A stretch of 64,000 bases of DNA, from contig CAXIPT010000007.1 in the NCBI GenBank assembly GCA_964030475.1, positions 145,071-209,070 on the forward strand. Direction: 5' to 3'. Positions within the stretch are counted from its first letter, which is position 1; each line of letters opens with the position of its first letter. A program made the position numbers and the translations under genes. Below are positions 43,301-54,514 of the stretch, one piece after another. Under the pieces are notes generated by a model, which saw only the letters and a list, made by a program, of their open reading frames with translations, had not been told where the DNA came from and did not search any database. Source of the stretch: Tethya wilhelma. Taxonomy: Eukaryota; Porifera; Demospongiae; Tethyida; Tethyidae.

Positions 43301-46109
43301 GACGAGGCTAATAACTATGCCGGCTTTTCAAGCCTTGATTTTTATGAAGGAGGAGCCTGGGTATGAGGCAAAGGCTTTTTAGCTAAAAGAATAAACTTGG
43401 ATAGCTGATTTCTTGGTAGCTAAATTTATTCTATAGTTAGTATAGGCTAGGCCTTTTGTAGAGGCCTGGAGAAGCTGTTTCCACAATTATTACATTTTAC
43501 GGCGCGGTGTTAATTACATTCCATTTCGCGTATGATTACGTCACTTACGTTAAATCAATTAACTGCATTCCATTTAGCGTCACGTCTTCCGTCTTCAATG
43601 AATCTCATTAACCCAAACCCAACTAACATTTTCTGTCCGTGAACCAGCACTATAAATAGGGATGCGAACCTATATATAGTAAGTGTGTTAGTGAAGCGGG
43701 GCTATGGCAGGAGTCAAATACTGCCTAAGGTTCATCACATACATGGTCTGGGGGCCGTGGTGAGTCTCCCCTGAAATATATGCCTCGCTTACTGCACACT
43801 TGCATACATTCAGTTGAGCATATAGTTAAGCCCCCACCTACTCGCAGAACCTATGTCAGTCATAGCGCCTTTGTGACTGGCATGTAGTGTACGGGGTAGG
43901 TGGGGGTAAAGGGATGGAAGGTGCGTGTAAGCCCTTGATCGTGCAGCGCTAGCACAGTCATAATGACAAGGTCAAGGCTCGTACTGGAAATCCCCGCTTA
44001 ACTTTTTTTTTTTTTTTTTTTTTTTCCCCTATAGCTGTTGTATATGACCAGTAGATGTAGTCATATCTCAGTCTAGGAAGGTCGTGTTGAGCTGGGGTTG
44101 GTACCATTGCGATCAGCTTGAAGAGATCTAAGTTTCTGTACACATTATTAAGCTTTCTAGTGACTGCAACTATTTCTATGCCACAGCAAAATTAGATGTT
44201 AGGCTTCTTGACTCCAATGCTTCAATTAAGAGAAGTTCAGTTTACAGTTCCCATACTCTAGTTAGCACCAGAAGAAGTAAGAGCTACTAGCCTGCTGCAT
44301 GATGTGCCTTGTGCACAGAGTCTGTATACTATTATGATAGCCACAAAGCACAGCTAGTACTATAGTTCCGTAGATAATATGTAGTTCACTGTCAGAATGA
44401 CAGTACGGTGAATCGGTGATTTTCTCAGATGCATTGCAACATTTGCTGGACAAAAATGGGAATATCTACATTACCTGTCTTCAAGTTCAGCTTTTGTGGA
44501 TAGCTAAATGATCATTCCGAGCAAAGCAAGGCTATTCCCAGGTCGAATTGAGTAAAGTGGTGGTAGTGGTGGTAATGTTTGGGCAAGATTTGAAAAGTTG
44601 CTCTAAGTCGCTCCAGCTTCAGGTGCAGATGGAATAACTTCATGTGCTCACTTGCCTCAAAGGTAGGATTGTCTATGTTCTCTGTATGAATCAAATTTCT
44701 GCTTCTAGCTGGTTTTCTGGTCGCCAGCACGAATCACCTGATTTTAGTTTTCAAAATTGACGACCCAAGACTGAGTTCTAACTTCTCTTTAGTTCGATTT
44801 CGCTTTAATTAACTGCTAGTGTAGGCTTGCTATGGATGTAAGAGTTTGCTTTATAAGTCAGATTTCTGCTTCTAGCTGGCTTTCTGGACGCAAGCCCAAA
44901 GTGAGCTGAACTACGTTTAAAATTGACGACCCTTGACTTTGTTCTAAATATACTTGAAAACAAAAAAAAAGCGTGCACGCTGAGCGAGGATTTGCACCAT
45001 GTGTACCCTAGTAGTCAATAAAATTGAAGCTCCACTTCAAGCCATGCGCCAGGACACACGAGGTCGCTACAGAAAAGATAAGACTTCACCAGAGACTCCA
45101 CCCGGGACCCCACGCTACAGATCTCATGTGTATCATATTGCTGACATGTGACTAATCTGGCACAGTTTAGTTCAGGGTGCAAGTAGCCTCGTAAACCAGT
45201 CCCTCCCAGCATAGCGGGGAGGGACTGGTTTACGAGGCTAGAGTGCAAGTGCAAGATCGTAGAGGTTGATTGAAGGGCCCTCTTTATGCCATCGCTTCAA
45301 TCTCGAGATCGTAAGCTTTCTCTTTCTTGGAGAAAATGGTGATAATTAGCATTAAACCAATCCTAATAACTTTCATAACTTGTAATCGGAAGCAAAAAGT
45401 AATCATAATAAGAGTAATCGGACGCAAAAAGAAAGATATGTTTAACAGATATGTTTGAAACATAGCTATGATTGCAAGATACAGTGTTTAAAACATGGCT
45501 ATGTATGTTCTGTGAACAGCCTGACTAGCTTCTGTCATACCATACTGTATTTTGCAGTGTGAATTTAAGTACCCATCTTCAATCTTGTGGCCTGCAGGAG
45601 ATCCTTCATGATTGTGTCAGTCTGCAGCCATGCATGCACTCCTACTGCGGTGGCTGCTACTCTGATTGGATGGCACACTCAAATACATGCCCAGCTGTGA
45701 GTAAATTGAGTCATGCCCCTGCTATTTATTACATAGCTAGAAAGCATCATTCTTGTCTTTTCAGTGCCGCCTCAAGGTGGAGAGGATCAGCAAGAATCAC
45801 ATCGTCAATAATCTGGTGGATGCCTACTTGAGAGCTAACCCTGAGAAGAAGCGACCAGAAGAGGACTTGAAGGAGCTCAATGAAAAGAACAAGATAACCA
45901 AAGACATGGTAGGGGGTCAGAATAGAAAGACTTTTCCCATCCATATTATAAATGTAGCCATTTTGTAAAGTCATTCAAAAAAATAGAAGTATAGGACCTT
46001 TGTACTGTAGCCTTGTACCCAGGCCTTCGCGAAATATAAAATATGTGCCAGGAAAGGCCTGGGAACGAGGCTAATGTACTGTGTACTGTGTAATGCATGC
46101 CATTGTAAT

Positions 46110-46152
<43 letters not shown>

Positions 46153-46903
46153 GTTGTATCCCAAGAGGAGCCGTCGCCATGACGACTATGATGATGAAGA
46201 TGACTATTACAGTGAGGACTCGTCATCAACTGACGATGAGGGACTTCCCCTTCCTGGGACGCTAATCCCACCTCATATTACAATGGGGTTTGGTTTCAGT
46301 CCATTCTCGTAAGTTGCTAATAATAATTGATTAATGCATTATTCATTAGTATTCTAATTACCAGGATTCACCCCCCAACTGTCCGTGCACCTGCTGCTCT
46401 CTGTCGACAGTGTCCCAGTTACGCTGGGGACTCATCCTCCCACCCCTCACACCCCACACCTCCTCCCTTCACATGCTCTCCCTCCACCAATCATGTCCTC
46501 TGTCTCTGCTGTCTTCAGCCAATGCCTGACAGACGGCACGAATCAGACATCACAATACCTCCTCAGAAATGTGAGCACCTCTAAAGCCTAACCAGACAAA
46601 CTAGCTTAGCTTTCAGTTGTAAATACAACCAAAGCTATAACCACCATTTTGGGCAAAATTTATGAATTCACAGTTTTTGTTTTCAAAGCTTGTCCCTAAT
46701 GGTGGAAAGGAAAATGTGTTAATTTCAGTTTTGTTAGATGTTTGTTCTCTTTCAGGTGACATTTGTGGCCAGGCCTACTGCCACATGTACTGGGGCTGTC
46801 GTAAGGCGGGCTGCAGGGGGTGTGTGAACCTCTTCAAAGGTGAGTCAGCCAGCGTGGCTGTGTCTCTTCTTGTCAATGTTTCGCCTTCTCTCTCTCTCGC
46901 TAT

Positions 46904-46950
<47 letters not shown>

Positions 46951-47565
46951 CATAGATATGGACTTTGACCCCAGTTGCCTTGGTAACTTGCTCAACAACG
47001 GCAACACCTATGAGTCTCGAGTGCTGAAGGACTACCTTGAATCAAGCAGCCTCACCATCAAGGACATGTTGGGCAGCTGCTGTGAGAAGCTGGATGAAGG
47101 AGCGTACCTCTGCAGCGACTCCAGGACAGCCCGGATGTCCTCCTCCACCAGGACCTGTTACAAGTGTGCCATAAAGAACTTCAGGGATTTGGCTTATCTC
47201 TATCGCAAGGATATTTCAAACGATGACCTTCCAGGTACAGCCAGCCTCATCTTAGGCACCTCCCTCAGCTTTGGTTGCCACTTTCCCTTAGCTAAATTAG
47301 CTATATACAATGTTTTGCTTGCAGTGTGTGATGACTGAATTTAATTGTATTGTGTTCACTGTAGCTGCTGTAACCAGGCGGCCAGACTGCTACTGGGGGA
47401 AGAACTGTCGCACACAAGTCAACAAACCCCTTCATGCTGAGTGAGTTTATACTGTACATTATAGACACAATAATAACAGGCTACATGCAGCTGTATTTTG
47501 TTTGCATGCTCTCCTTATATGTGTGCAGGAAATTCAACCACATCTGTGAGCAGACACGATTTTGA
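40373..47565 (+). CDS. CHFR: E3 ubiquitin ligase CHFR homologue (FHA-RING-PBZ)
   Basis: Thirteen phase-consistent exons: 40373-40487, 40558-40703, 40780-40840, 40894-41144, 41277-41465 (acceptor could also be at 41260), 45598-45696, 45765-45908, 46154-46308, 46365-46570, 46756-46839, 46956-47234, 47365-47440, 47529-47565. About 613 residues, against 664 in human. The FHA domain lies near residues 10-100 (FSIGRGK, NNSFVSSLHC, DTSTNGTLLNG). A low-complexity linker follows, then a RING finger split across introns (LICQICQEILHDC, CMHSYCGGCYSDW, CPACR). The Cys-rich region (CDICGQAYCHMYWGC) and a C-terminal PBZ zinc finger (CYWGKNCRTQ, KFNHICEQTRF) complete the family order. CHFR is a mitotic-stress checkpoint ligase that binds poly(ADP-ribose) through PBZ. 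Intron 5 is 4.1 kb and full of repeats. Confidence 0.95.
41594..41819. repeat. Fold-back element (226 bp) in CHFR intron 5
   Basis: Left TATAGCACAAAAATTTGGCG and right CGCCAATATTTTGTGCTAT are inverted. The interior has TTGGTGGATTGGCGG, CTGCCAATATTAAATC and GCGCATGCACATACG words. Confidence 0.85.
42115..42610. repeat. 34-bp minisatellite, about 14 copies
   Basis: Unit TACCATGATGGAACCCAAGA followed by ACCTAAAACCATCA, with a few copies reading GAAAATCC or ACCGTGATGG. An inner palindromic ACCATCATACCATGATGG word recurs at each junction. Confidence 0.95.
43651..43658 (+). promoter_or_regulatory. TATA-like box in CHFR intron 5
   Basis: TATAAATA about 45 bp upstream of an ATG (43704) that opens MAGVKYCLRFITYMVWGP to a good donor at 43760. 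The short peptide looks like a membrane-protein start, but no continuation was found. Confidence 0.3.
43831..43906. ncRNA. Strong stem-loop, possible structured RNA
   Basis: CCCCCACCTAC (43831-43841) pairs perfectly with GTAGGTGGGGG (43896-43906). After an internal loop, TATGTCAGTCA (43852-43862) pairs with TGACTGGCATG (43874-43884, allowing G-U), leaving an 11-base loop. The overall shape is like a short precursor hairpin. It could equally be a fold-back repeat remnant. No RNA family was recognised. Confidence 0.35.
45186..45241. repeat. Perfect hairpin of the AGCCTCGT family
   Basis: TAGCCTCGTAAACCAGTCCC plus TCCC is matched in reverse by GGGA plus GGGACTGGTTTACGAGGCTA around a loop of about eight bases. 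Confidence 0.9.
46008..46075. repeat. AGCCT(C/T)GT/CCCAGG hairpin copy in CHFR intron 7
   Basis: TAGCCTTGTACCCAGGCCTT at the left and AGGCCTGGGAACGAGGCTAA at the right, with about 28 bp between. Confidence 0.85.
46112..46152. repeat. (CT)n forming the CHFR exon 8 polypyrimidine tract
   Basis: A pure CT tract running directly into the TAG acceptor at 46151-46153. Confidence 0.95.
46907..46948. repeat. (GT)n at the CHFR exon 11 acceptor
   Basis: A pure GT tract followed only by GCTCATAG before the exon at 46956. Confidence 0.95.
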
Positions 47566-48006
47566 CATCAAAACTACTTCAAGACAATGACATTGTACCA
47601 TATCATTATTTTGACTCTAGAATTATTTTGTTGGGTTTGCACAATTTAGTTAGTATAATAAAATTATGAGCAGTCTACAATTTCAGCAGTTATCATAATA
47701 TTGTGCTACAATAAAAATAATTGTGATTGAAATTAATGTGTTATAGGTACTAGAGTTGCACGGACACAATCAAATTGAACACAATCAACCAATAGCCAGC
47801 TCTATAGGAGAAATGAGAGATTTGCACAAAATAAAAATTCTTTATAGCTCCGGCAGTGGAAGCTGTGGATTGCCTCAGGCTACAAACACAGACAACAGCA
47901 TTCAATGCATGCATGTTTGAATTAACCCACTCAAAAGAAGAGGAGCTAGACACTTGACCCAAGAAAACAACAAACAAACAAACAAACAAACATGGAGCTG
48001 CTAGCT
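47566..48006. other. Convergent 3' flanks of CHFR and TP53I13-like gene
   Basis: AT-rich, no exon. An AATAAA at 47657-47662 and a similar hexamer near 47711 are candidate CHFR poly(A) signals. A short CAAA tandem repeat lies at about 47970-47990. Confidence 0.5.
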
Positions 48007-49057
48007 CTATAACTCGTCCTCGTCCGACTCATTCAAGAGTGTCTCTCTCTCGGCAGCTGCTGATTTGGGCATCCCTAACTCTGGTATGATGATGGTGTTG
48101 CTGGCATCCTTCCCGTAAGAGAACGGGAAAAACTTGCTCACTGACTTGTACTTGGTCTGCTTGTGTCTGCCCTGCCTACAGGCACAGGTCAGCTTCCAGA
48201 CAATGAAGAGAGCAGCCGCACTGCAAATGAGAGCTATGAAAACCAGAAGGACGGGCAGAGCGCTGTGGTGTCTCTGTAGGACCACCACCACCGTGGGCTG
48301 GTGGGGACAGGGAGGGTGGGCGGAGGGATCACTGGTGTTGGCACTTGAGGCACAGGGTGTGGTGTCCACTGCTGTTTCGTCCTCTTCTTCTCCGTCTTCA
48401 TCACCACCCTCAACGACAGGGATGAGGTGAGGGTGCTCTGGACAGACTTCCAACGATGACAGCTTCTCTGACTCATGTAGCAAACCTGTTTGTAAAAAAT
48501 TAGTCAACAATAAAAACACAACAAAAAATAGGGAGTACATGTACTGTATCTTATATATAATGTAAGAATTAATGACAAGTAAAAGTCATTGATAAGCAGC
48601 TATAAGAATAAAAGAGAAAGGTTTCTTCACATGTCACACGTGCAGCTCTACATCTCTGAATCAAAATGCACACTAAACCCACGCCCACAGAAACCGGCAC
48701 GGTGTTACATGCCAACCTACATGCTCCCCTAACCTTCATCATAAGGCCCGTTGCTGGTGCTGTCGACGGTGGAGTTGGTCTTGAGAGCATGTGTCCTGAT
48801 CCAGAGCTTGGCCTCCGGGGGGTGGACCCACTGCATGGCGTAGACACACCCCCAGGCTACGATGGCCAGGGGGGAGTCCTCTGGGAGGTCAGGGTACGGG
48901 GAGACAACGTGCTGCCAGAGACATGAGCGAGCCAGGTCCTTGAGAGAGGAGATTTGGTCAGGACTAGCACAAGGATGGTAGAGGAAGGCCAGCCCTCCAA
49001 GCTACAGGCAATGGAGAAGATAGAAAAGGAAATGAAACGATTAATGTCCACTATTTC

Positions 49058-49093
<36 letters not shown>

Positions 49094-49767
49094 ACGTACC
49101 TGGAGAGAATGAAGCCATCGCTGAGGTGGGAGATATTTGTACTCTCCGTACTTTGGACCCTCAGGGCGAAAGGTACCAGACGTGGGTGGGTGTTGGTGAT
49201 AGGTTATTTCATCACAGCTGTAGACGGGCTGAGAACAAATAGTGCAGTGTCAGCATTTATAACGCCAAAGTGAAGTTGTGAAATGATAAGACAAACTCAC
49301 CTCATGGAGCTGACTGGCAGAGCGAGAGTGTCCAGCAGGTTCAGAGTGCTGTAGGACACAACAGAAACACACACACCATGAGAGGTTTGTGTTTATACAA
49401 AGAAAAGTAGAAAAATTTCTATCAATTTTGTGTGGTATTGATCACATATACACACCACATGATACATCATACAATGGACTAAAAGTGGAGCCAATAGTTT
49501 CAAAAACCACTGCTACTTACAATATTGACGTGGAGCTCCTTTCCCTGGCACTCCCAGTTCTCCTTGTCCCCTAAATCTGCCTCTATCATACTCTGAAGGC
49601 CGGAAACATACAGGATGACAAGAAGGCCGCAATAACGGATCAGAATCCACTTTGCTTACCTTTTCATGAGGACAGATACTCTCTCCCGAACACCTCAAAG
49701 GGGTGGACAGTAAACCAATCACAGCTATCCATATAAAAGCTGAAAAAACCTTTCTAAACACAGCCAT
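48007..49767 (-). CDS. TP53I13-like type I membrane protein (DUF3105-type domain)
   Basis: Six phase-consistent exons (49660-49767, 49521-49592, 49301-49348, 49100-49228, 48734-49001, 48007-48485) give 367 residues. A signal peptide (FSAFIWIAVIGLLSTP) is followed by a luminal domain with HPPTSGTF, YKYLPPQRWLHSLQ and LGGLAFLYHPCA, the pattern of DUF3105-type domains. An acidic stretch, one transmembrane helix (ALPVLLVFIALICSAAALFIV), Cys after the helix (LTCACRQG) and a cytosolic tail ending ERETLLNESDEDEL follow. The acidic dileucine-type tail suggests endosomal sorting. Length and layout match vertebrate TP53I13 (about 390 residues), but I assign this from domain and layout, so orthology is probable and not certain. 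Confidence 0.78.
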
Positions 49768-50145
49768 GTTCACTTGCAAGGTCATACTTATTTAACCATT
49801 ACGTCATTGCTAAGCAGCGTCAACAATCTTTTTTTGCTGAGTCAGCATGCAATAAGCGGTCAGTTCATAATGAATTCATGATATTCATGAGTATTAAACC
49901 CACAAGTATTTCATACAACCCAAGTCTACATAAAGGCCCAGCGAGAGTGCACCCCGGCGACTACATCTCCTGTGGAGGTAGAAAAAAATAAACAAATTTT
50001 TTGGAAGGCACTGTACGGTGTTTTGGCACCTTATGGTGTCTGCTGCTATTGAAACTTAATTGCAAAACTCCATGATCAGATTAACTCATAATTTTCATAA
50101 TAATTTATATTAATGCATAATAAAGGGGCACCACAAAACAACAAT
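49768..50145. other. Intergenic, nothing recognised
   Basis: AT-rich DNA between the TP53I13-like start codon and the dehydrogenase stop codon. No exon, hairpin or known repeat was seen. Confidence 0.5.
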
Positions 50146-51360
50146 TCAAATAACTTTCCTATAGTATTCCATTGATCTAGCTAGTGCAGTTTGGTTTGAA
50201 TACAAAGGTACATATTGCAGTTCCTCGCGAGCTTTGTCCCACGAAAACGAATGATTTATTTTGAGCATGTTCAAGCTGCTCCGAGTCAGCGACGACCGGA
50301 CATCAATCCTCACAAATGCAAGAAGAAGAAGTAGGAATTCCACGAGGTAGGCGACCAGGAGGATCAGTTTGAATGGGACACCGATGGGCAGCACTCTGTA
50401 GCCACACGGAGTCAAGAACTGCGCAAAGAAGTTTGTCCAGCTGCAGACTGGACTGTGGTCTCCAATGTAGAAGTATTTCCCTCCAACTCTTGATTGTGTC
50501 TCCTCGTCAAAGAGCCTCTGAGCAGCTATCACGTGTGCCCACGCTCCGTTGCCAACGTACAGGGACTGCATCGTCTCCCCAGACCCACTGAAGAGACCAA
50601 CAGGTATGAAATACCCATAGCAACGCTTGGCCATTTGCAAAGTCTTCACAACAAAGAGGGAGTCACCTTCTCCGTACATAACGGGACAGCGTAACGAACA
50701 GGTATGCAGTTTGATTCCTTCTCTTCCTTCCTGACCGTTAGCCAACAAGACGAGATTCTCTGCTTCGTTCTTTGAGCCGCCATAATACGGGAAAACTAGC
50801 TTGTTATTAGTTTGTGGTTGATCCAAGGTCTCCTTGTATCTGAGTGGTTTCTTGCTATCAGGAACAGACAGTACTTGACACAGGGAACCAGTGAAGACCA
50901 ATGCCTTTACGCCACATTCCAAACAGGCCTGTACGACTCTCTGTGTACCCTCAACATTCACTTGCTTCATTCTACGTCGCGAGAGCATGCTTCCATTCTC
51001 CACAACAGCTGCACAATGTATGACCACTTCGGCTTTGACCAGAGCGTTCAGAAGTGAGTCCGAGTTCAGCACACTACCAGGATGGTAAGATACCTTAGGC
51101 CTATCAGGAGGAGGGGCATACCCAGTGATGGAGGTGATGAGATGGGCGTCTGGTGGGCGACAGTCAAACAGTCTCAGCTCCTCAACTCCTGGCCAATGAC
51201 TGTAGCTGAGTTTGGCCACTTGTGAGCCCAGCACCCCGCTTCCTCCTGTCACCACCACCACTCTAGGAGACTTATCACTGAGACTAGACAACCAGGAGCT
51301 GACGGTGCCAGAGCTGGAGCTTCTTGATCGAGATGAAACGGAGCTCCTTTGGGAAGACAT
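50146..51360 (-). CDS. 3-beta-hydroxysteroid dehydrogenase/isomerase-type SDR, single exon
   Basis: 404 residues from ATG 51360; a longer in-frame start at 51417 is less likely. A Ser-rich leader precedes the NAD-binding motif TGGSGVLG (38-45). The middle has VIHCAAVV and VNVEGTQRVVQAC, and the catalytic YxxxK sits in PYYGGSKNEAE. The C-terminal third has a hydrophobic membrane segment (LILLVAYLVEFLLLLLAFV), as in microsomal 3-beta-HSD and NSDHL-like enzymes. It acts on sterol or other 3-beta-hydroxy substrates; which one is not evident. It is intronless, 184 bp head to head with KMT5A. Confidence 0.88.
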   Translation of the reverse strand: MSSQRSSVSSRSRSSSSGTVSSWLSSLSDKSPRVVVVTGGSGVLGSQVAKLSYSHWPGVEELRLFDCRPPDAHLITSITGYAPPPDRPKVSYHPGSVLNSDSLLNALVKAEVVIHCAAVVENGSMLSRRRMKQVNVEGTQRVVQACLECGVKALVFTGSLCQVLSVPDSKKPLRYKETLDQPQTNNKLVFPYYGGSKNEAENLVLLANGQEGREGIKLHTCSLRCPVMYGEGDSLFVVKTLQMAKRCYGYFIPVGLFSGSGETMQSLYVGNGAWAHVIAAQRLFDEETQSRVGGKYFYIGDHSPVCSWTNFFAQFLTPCGYRVLPIGVPFKLILLVAYLVEFLLLLLAFVRIDVRSSLTRSSLNMLKINHSFSWDKAREELQYVPLYSNQTALARSMEYYRKVI

Positions 51361-51544
51361 CACAGCAGCTGTGGGTGACCTTTGGGTGACCTTCACAACC
51401 CACGTGTCTGACCACACCCACTTATGGTTAATTAGTTATTTGAATTTCAAACATAGTAAAAGCGGGAAAAGGGCAGCTGGCGTTAAAAATTGAGCATCTC
51501 TTGCCATCTTCATCTTTATTCTCCTCTCCCGCCGTCTTCACAGG
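51361..51544. promoter_or_regulatory. Dehydrogenase/KMT5A divergent promoter
   Basis: 184 bp between the start codons. CACGTG-like and TGGTTAATTAG words are present, but no core element could be assigned. Confidence 0.5.
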
Positions 51545-53301
51545 ATGTCTGACAAACAGAGTGACAGTTCCAAGAAGGAGGTTTCAATCAAGAAAAAATC
51601 TAAGCCCAGAGGCGCAACTGGAGGCAAGAAATCAGGTAAAATATCACACACACACACATACATGGTGGGCTTCAATTTGAGATAGTCTCTGTGAACTATA
51701 TGCTTGCAGTGCCACTGAAAGGGCAAACCAAACTAGCTGTCGTCACTACAAGCAAGTCACCACCAGCCTCTCCAAAGGAGGAGAAGAAACCTGTCATCAT
51801 TAAGACCGAACCGCCATCACACAAACCAAGAAGGTGAAAAGAAGGAATTGGTACCATTTTGCCTACTCCCATTTTAGGCCTAGTCCTAGTCCTAGGGCTA
51901 GTGCTAGGACTAGGACCAGGGCTAGTGCTAGGGCTAGGACCAGGGCTAGTGCTAGGACCAGGGCTAGTGCTAGGACTAGGACCAGGGGCTAGTGCATAGC
52001 CGTAGCCCTAGCCCTAGCATGAGCCCTGGTCCTATCCCTAGCCTTAGCCTATAATGGATTTTTTTTTGGGTAGACAAAACAGTACTGGTCATTGTTTAGT
52101 AGGCGAAATGGGATCACTTAATATTTGCATGTACTTTAATTCTGTGACAGGAAGAGACAAGTCCAACAGAGCATCAAGGACCATTTCCCAGTCCGCAGGA
52201 GTACCAGGAAGTGCAAGTCACTCGTTGAGGTACTGTACGTGACACTTGATAACAATATGCTGAAAAATTATCAAAAATTTTTCAGGCCATAACTATCCAT
52301 GTTGAATAATTTTCATACACTGCAAACCTGTACAAAATTTTTGGATAGTTTAATTTCATGAATAAGTTAACCTTTACAACAAATTATGTCTCTTTGGTAT
52401 AATGTATCTAGTCGGAAAAGCTTGAGGAGATTGCTGAGAAGCTTCGGACAAAGAATGAGGAAGGTTTGAAGGTGGTTGACGTGGAAGGAAAGGGAAGGGG
52501 TGTGGTCTCAACACGGCCGTTCAAGAAGGGGGAACTGATCTGTGAGTATTCTGGCAAACTCATCTCCCAGGAGGAGGCAAAGAAGAAGGAAGAGGAGTAC
52601 TCCAAAGACTCAGACATTGGCTGCTACATGTACTACTTCACCCACAAGACAAACAGACTATGGTGAGAAACATCAAGCTACCGTATAGCCAGAAATATTG
52701 ATAGAGATTTTAATTTGACAATTTGACAGTCAAAGTCCAAATCGTCAAATTTAAATCCCCAAATATTTTGGGCACTGTATATGAATGTATTATGTGCATC
52801 AAATCGTCAAATTTATATTCGTCAATATTTTTATTTTATGTTAGAACTGCAGACAGCATTTTTCCAGTTTACTTGCCTGCCTGAGCTGGCATTGGGAGGG
52901 TTCCTTTAGGTTTTGTTGTTACTTCTCCAATCAATGACACTCTGTTAGTAGCTGTTTCGATAAAGAGTGTTGAGAAGATGATGATACTTGCTTTTAATAA
53001 TAGGGTTGGATACAATTTGGCAAACAAATTGAATTGGGATCATTTGTAAGATGTGACCATTTAAATTCCATCCCTTTCCCCCTTCAGTGTTGATGCTACT
53101 GAGGACAATGGGAGGATGGGCCGACTGCTGAACCATTCCAAGTCACAGGCCAATGTTGTCACCAAACTGTACGAGGTGGACGAGCAGCCATACCTGTGTC
53201 TGGTGGCGGCCAGGGACGTGAGGGAAGGGGAGGAGCTGGAGTACGACTATGGAGAGAGGAGCAAGGAAGCCATCGAGTCTCATCCATGGCTGAAGAGCTA
53301 G
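51545..53301 (+). CDS. KMT5A: Histone H4 lysine-20 monomethyltransferase homologue (SET8/PR-Set7)
   Basis: Five phase-consistent exons (51545-51635, 51710-51833, 52151-52229, 52412-52662, 53088-53301) give 252 residues. A Lys/Ser/Pro-rich N-terminal region is followed by QQSIKDHFPVRRSTRKCK, which matches the position and shape of the PCNA-interacting degron of human SET8. The SET domain shows GRGVVSTRPFKKGE, ICEYSGKLI, DIGCYMYYF, LLNHSKSQANV (Asn-His-Ser cofactor motif) and the final YDYGER. The protein is shorter than human (352-393) because of a short N-terminal region. It sets H4K20me1, linking chromatin to replication timing. Intron 2 holds a GGGCTAGTGCTAGGACCA-type array. Confidence 0.95.
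51880..52040. repeat. GGGCTAGTGCTAGGACCA minisatellite in KMT5A intron 2
   Basis: Degenerate array of CTAGGG/CTAGGA/CCAGGG units, with the complementary CCCTAG order towards its right end (about 51998-52045), so it can fold back. Similar in base words to the core of the element at 26.3 kb. Confidence 0.85.
52681..52842. repeat. Fold-back element, right end missing, in KMT5A intron 4
   Basis: Left end TACCGTATAGCCAGAAATAT and internal words (AAATCGTCAAATTTAAATC, TTTTGGGCACTGTATATG) follow the 37.4-kb copy closely. It stops at TTTTATTTTATGTT. Confidence 0.85.
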
Positions 53302-53541
53302 CTGATCTTACCCAACCCCTTCTTTTTCCTGTTGTCTTTTTTATCTTTCTGGCTTATACAGCAACACAGAGTAGCAGCCTCAGCACTACTCTCTTCAGTT
53401 TTCATCACCTAAGAAACTATATACAGTGTCATTATAGTCTTGTTTTGTTTTTGTTTTTAAATTTTGAAACAAATTTGATATATATAGCTACTGTATAAAA
53501 AAGAAAGTTTTTGTGTCATAGTAAATGAACTATTGTTCCAT

Positions 53542-54451
53542 TCACAGCCCACTCTCCCTCAGCTTCTTGATCTTCTCGGGGTCCACCTTGCACTCCCTGG
53601 CAGAGGGGTCACAGTCAGGGTACAACTTCACGTGAGGACTCTTCAGGTCGTCGTCATGGATACAAGCACACCTCCAGTTCTTGGACCCTGGAGCAAAGAA
53701 CCTCCGAGGGTAGCCGATCCAGTCCCTGTCTATGCCACCACTGCATGGAGAGGGAGGGAAAATATGGAACATTAGTAACATGGTTAGAACAAGCCTGAAT
53801 GTCTCCCACATGCCTCTATGAAGTCTTGCAAAGTGAAGTTTTGTTGAAAATCAAAGCAAGCTCTGATCTACCATGTGGTTTGACTAAAATGATAATTATT
53901 ACCATAATAGCGGGTAAATTTGCATTTTTGCATGATTTTTAATAAACAATTTACTTCTGCACACTTTGTTGTTTAGTTATGTGTGTATGTGCATAAAAAA
54001 CTGTTTGAAATCATTCGCCAATTTGCCAAATTTACCTACTATATGGTATGCATGTTTCAAGGATATGTTTATTATCCCATTTTAGTACTGGTATATTCTC
54101 CCCCTAAGCCCCCCTCCCTCACCTCTTGGTGCCACAGTAGACCTTCCCTCCCTCGGTCTGTGTCCAGTGGGAGTTGCATCCTGGGTACTTCGTGTTCAGC
54201 ACCTGCTGCTCGGCTTTTATTTTGTCCTTCTCTCCGAGAGCCTTCCTGTATCTGTACCAGGCCTTGGTCGGGCTGCCATCTTTGTTGTAGTAGTGACCGA
54301 TCAGTTTGCCAACGTAAGTGTAGTCCTTGCCGTAGAACTGGCTCCAGTCCTCCAGCTCCCCCACTTGCAGTGGAGTGAGACCGTCAATATCAGCTATCAA
54401 ACCTTCATCGTTGAATTCACCAGTCACAAATGCCCGTGTGCCATCTCTACC

Positions 54452-54514
<63 letters not shown>

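Larger units (their letters stand above)
41466..45597. other. CHFR intron 5 (4.1 kb), repeat-rich
   Basis: It holds a fold-back element (41594-41819), a 34-bp minisatellite (42115-42610), diverged copies of one repeat (about 41877-42080, 44290-44500 and 45005-45050), a duplicated segment (about 44690-44790 and 44850-44955), a strong hairpin at 43831-43906 with a TATA-like box 170 bp upstream, a poly-T run at about 44002-44025 and a hairpin at 45186-45241. Confidence 0.7.

Noticed and set aside
49061..49090. The GA tract near the TP53I13-like gene as another microsatellite acceptor
   Set aside because: It lies just after a donor (exon end 49100), not before an acceptor, so it was not counted in that pattern.
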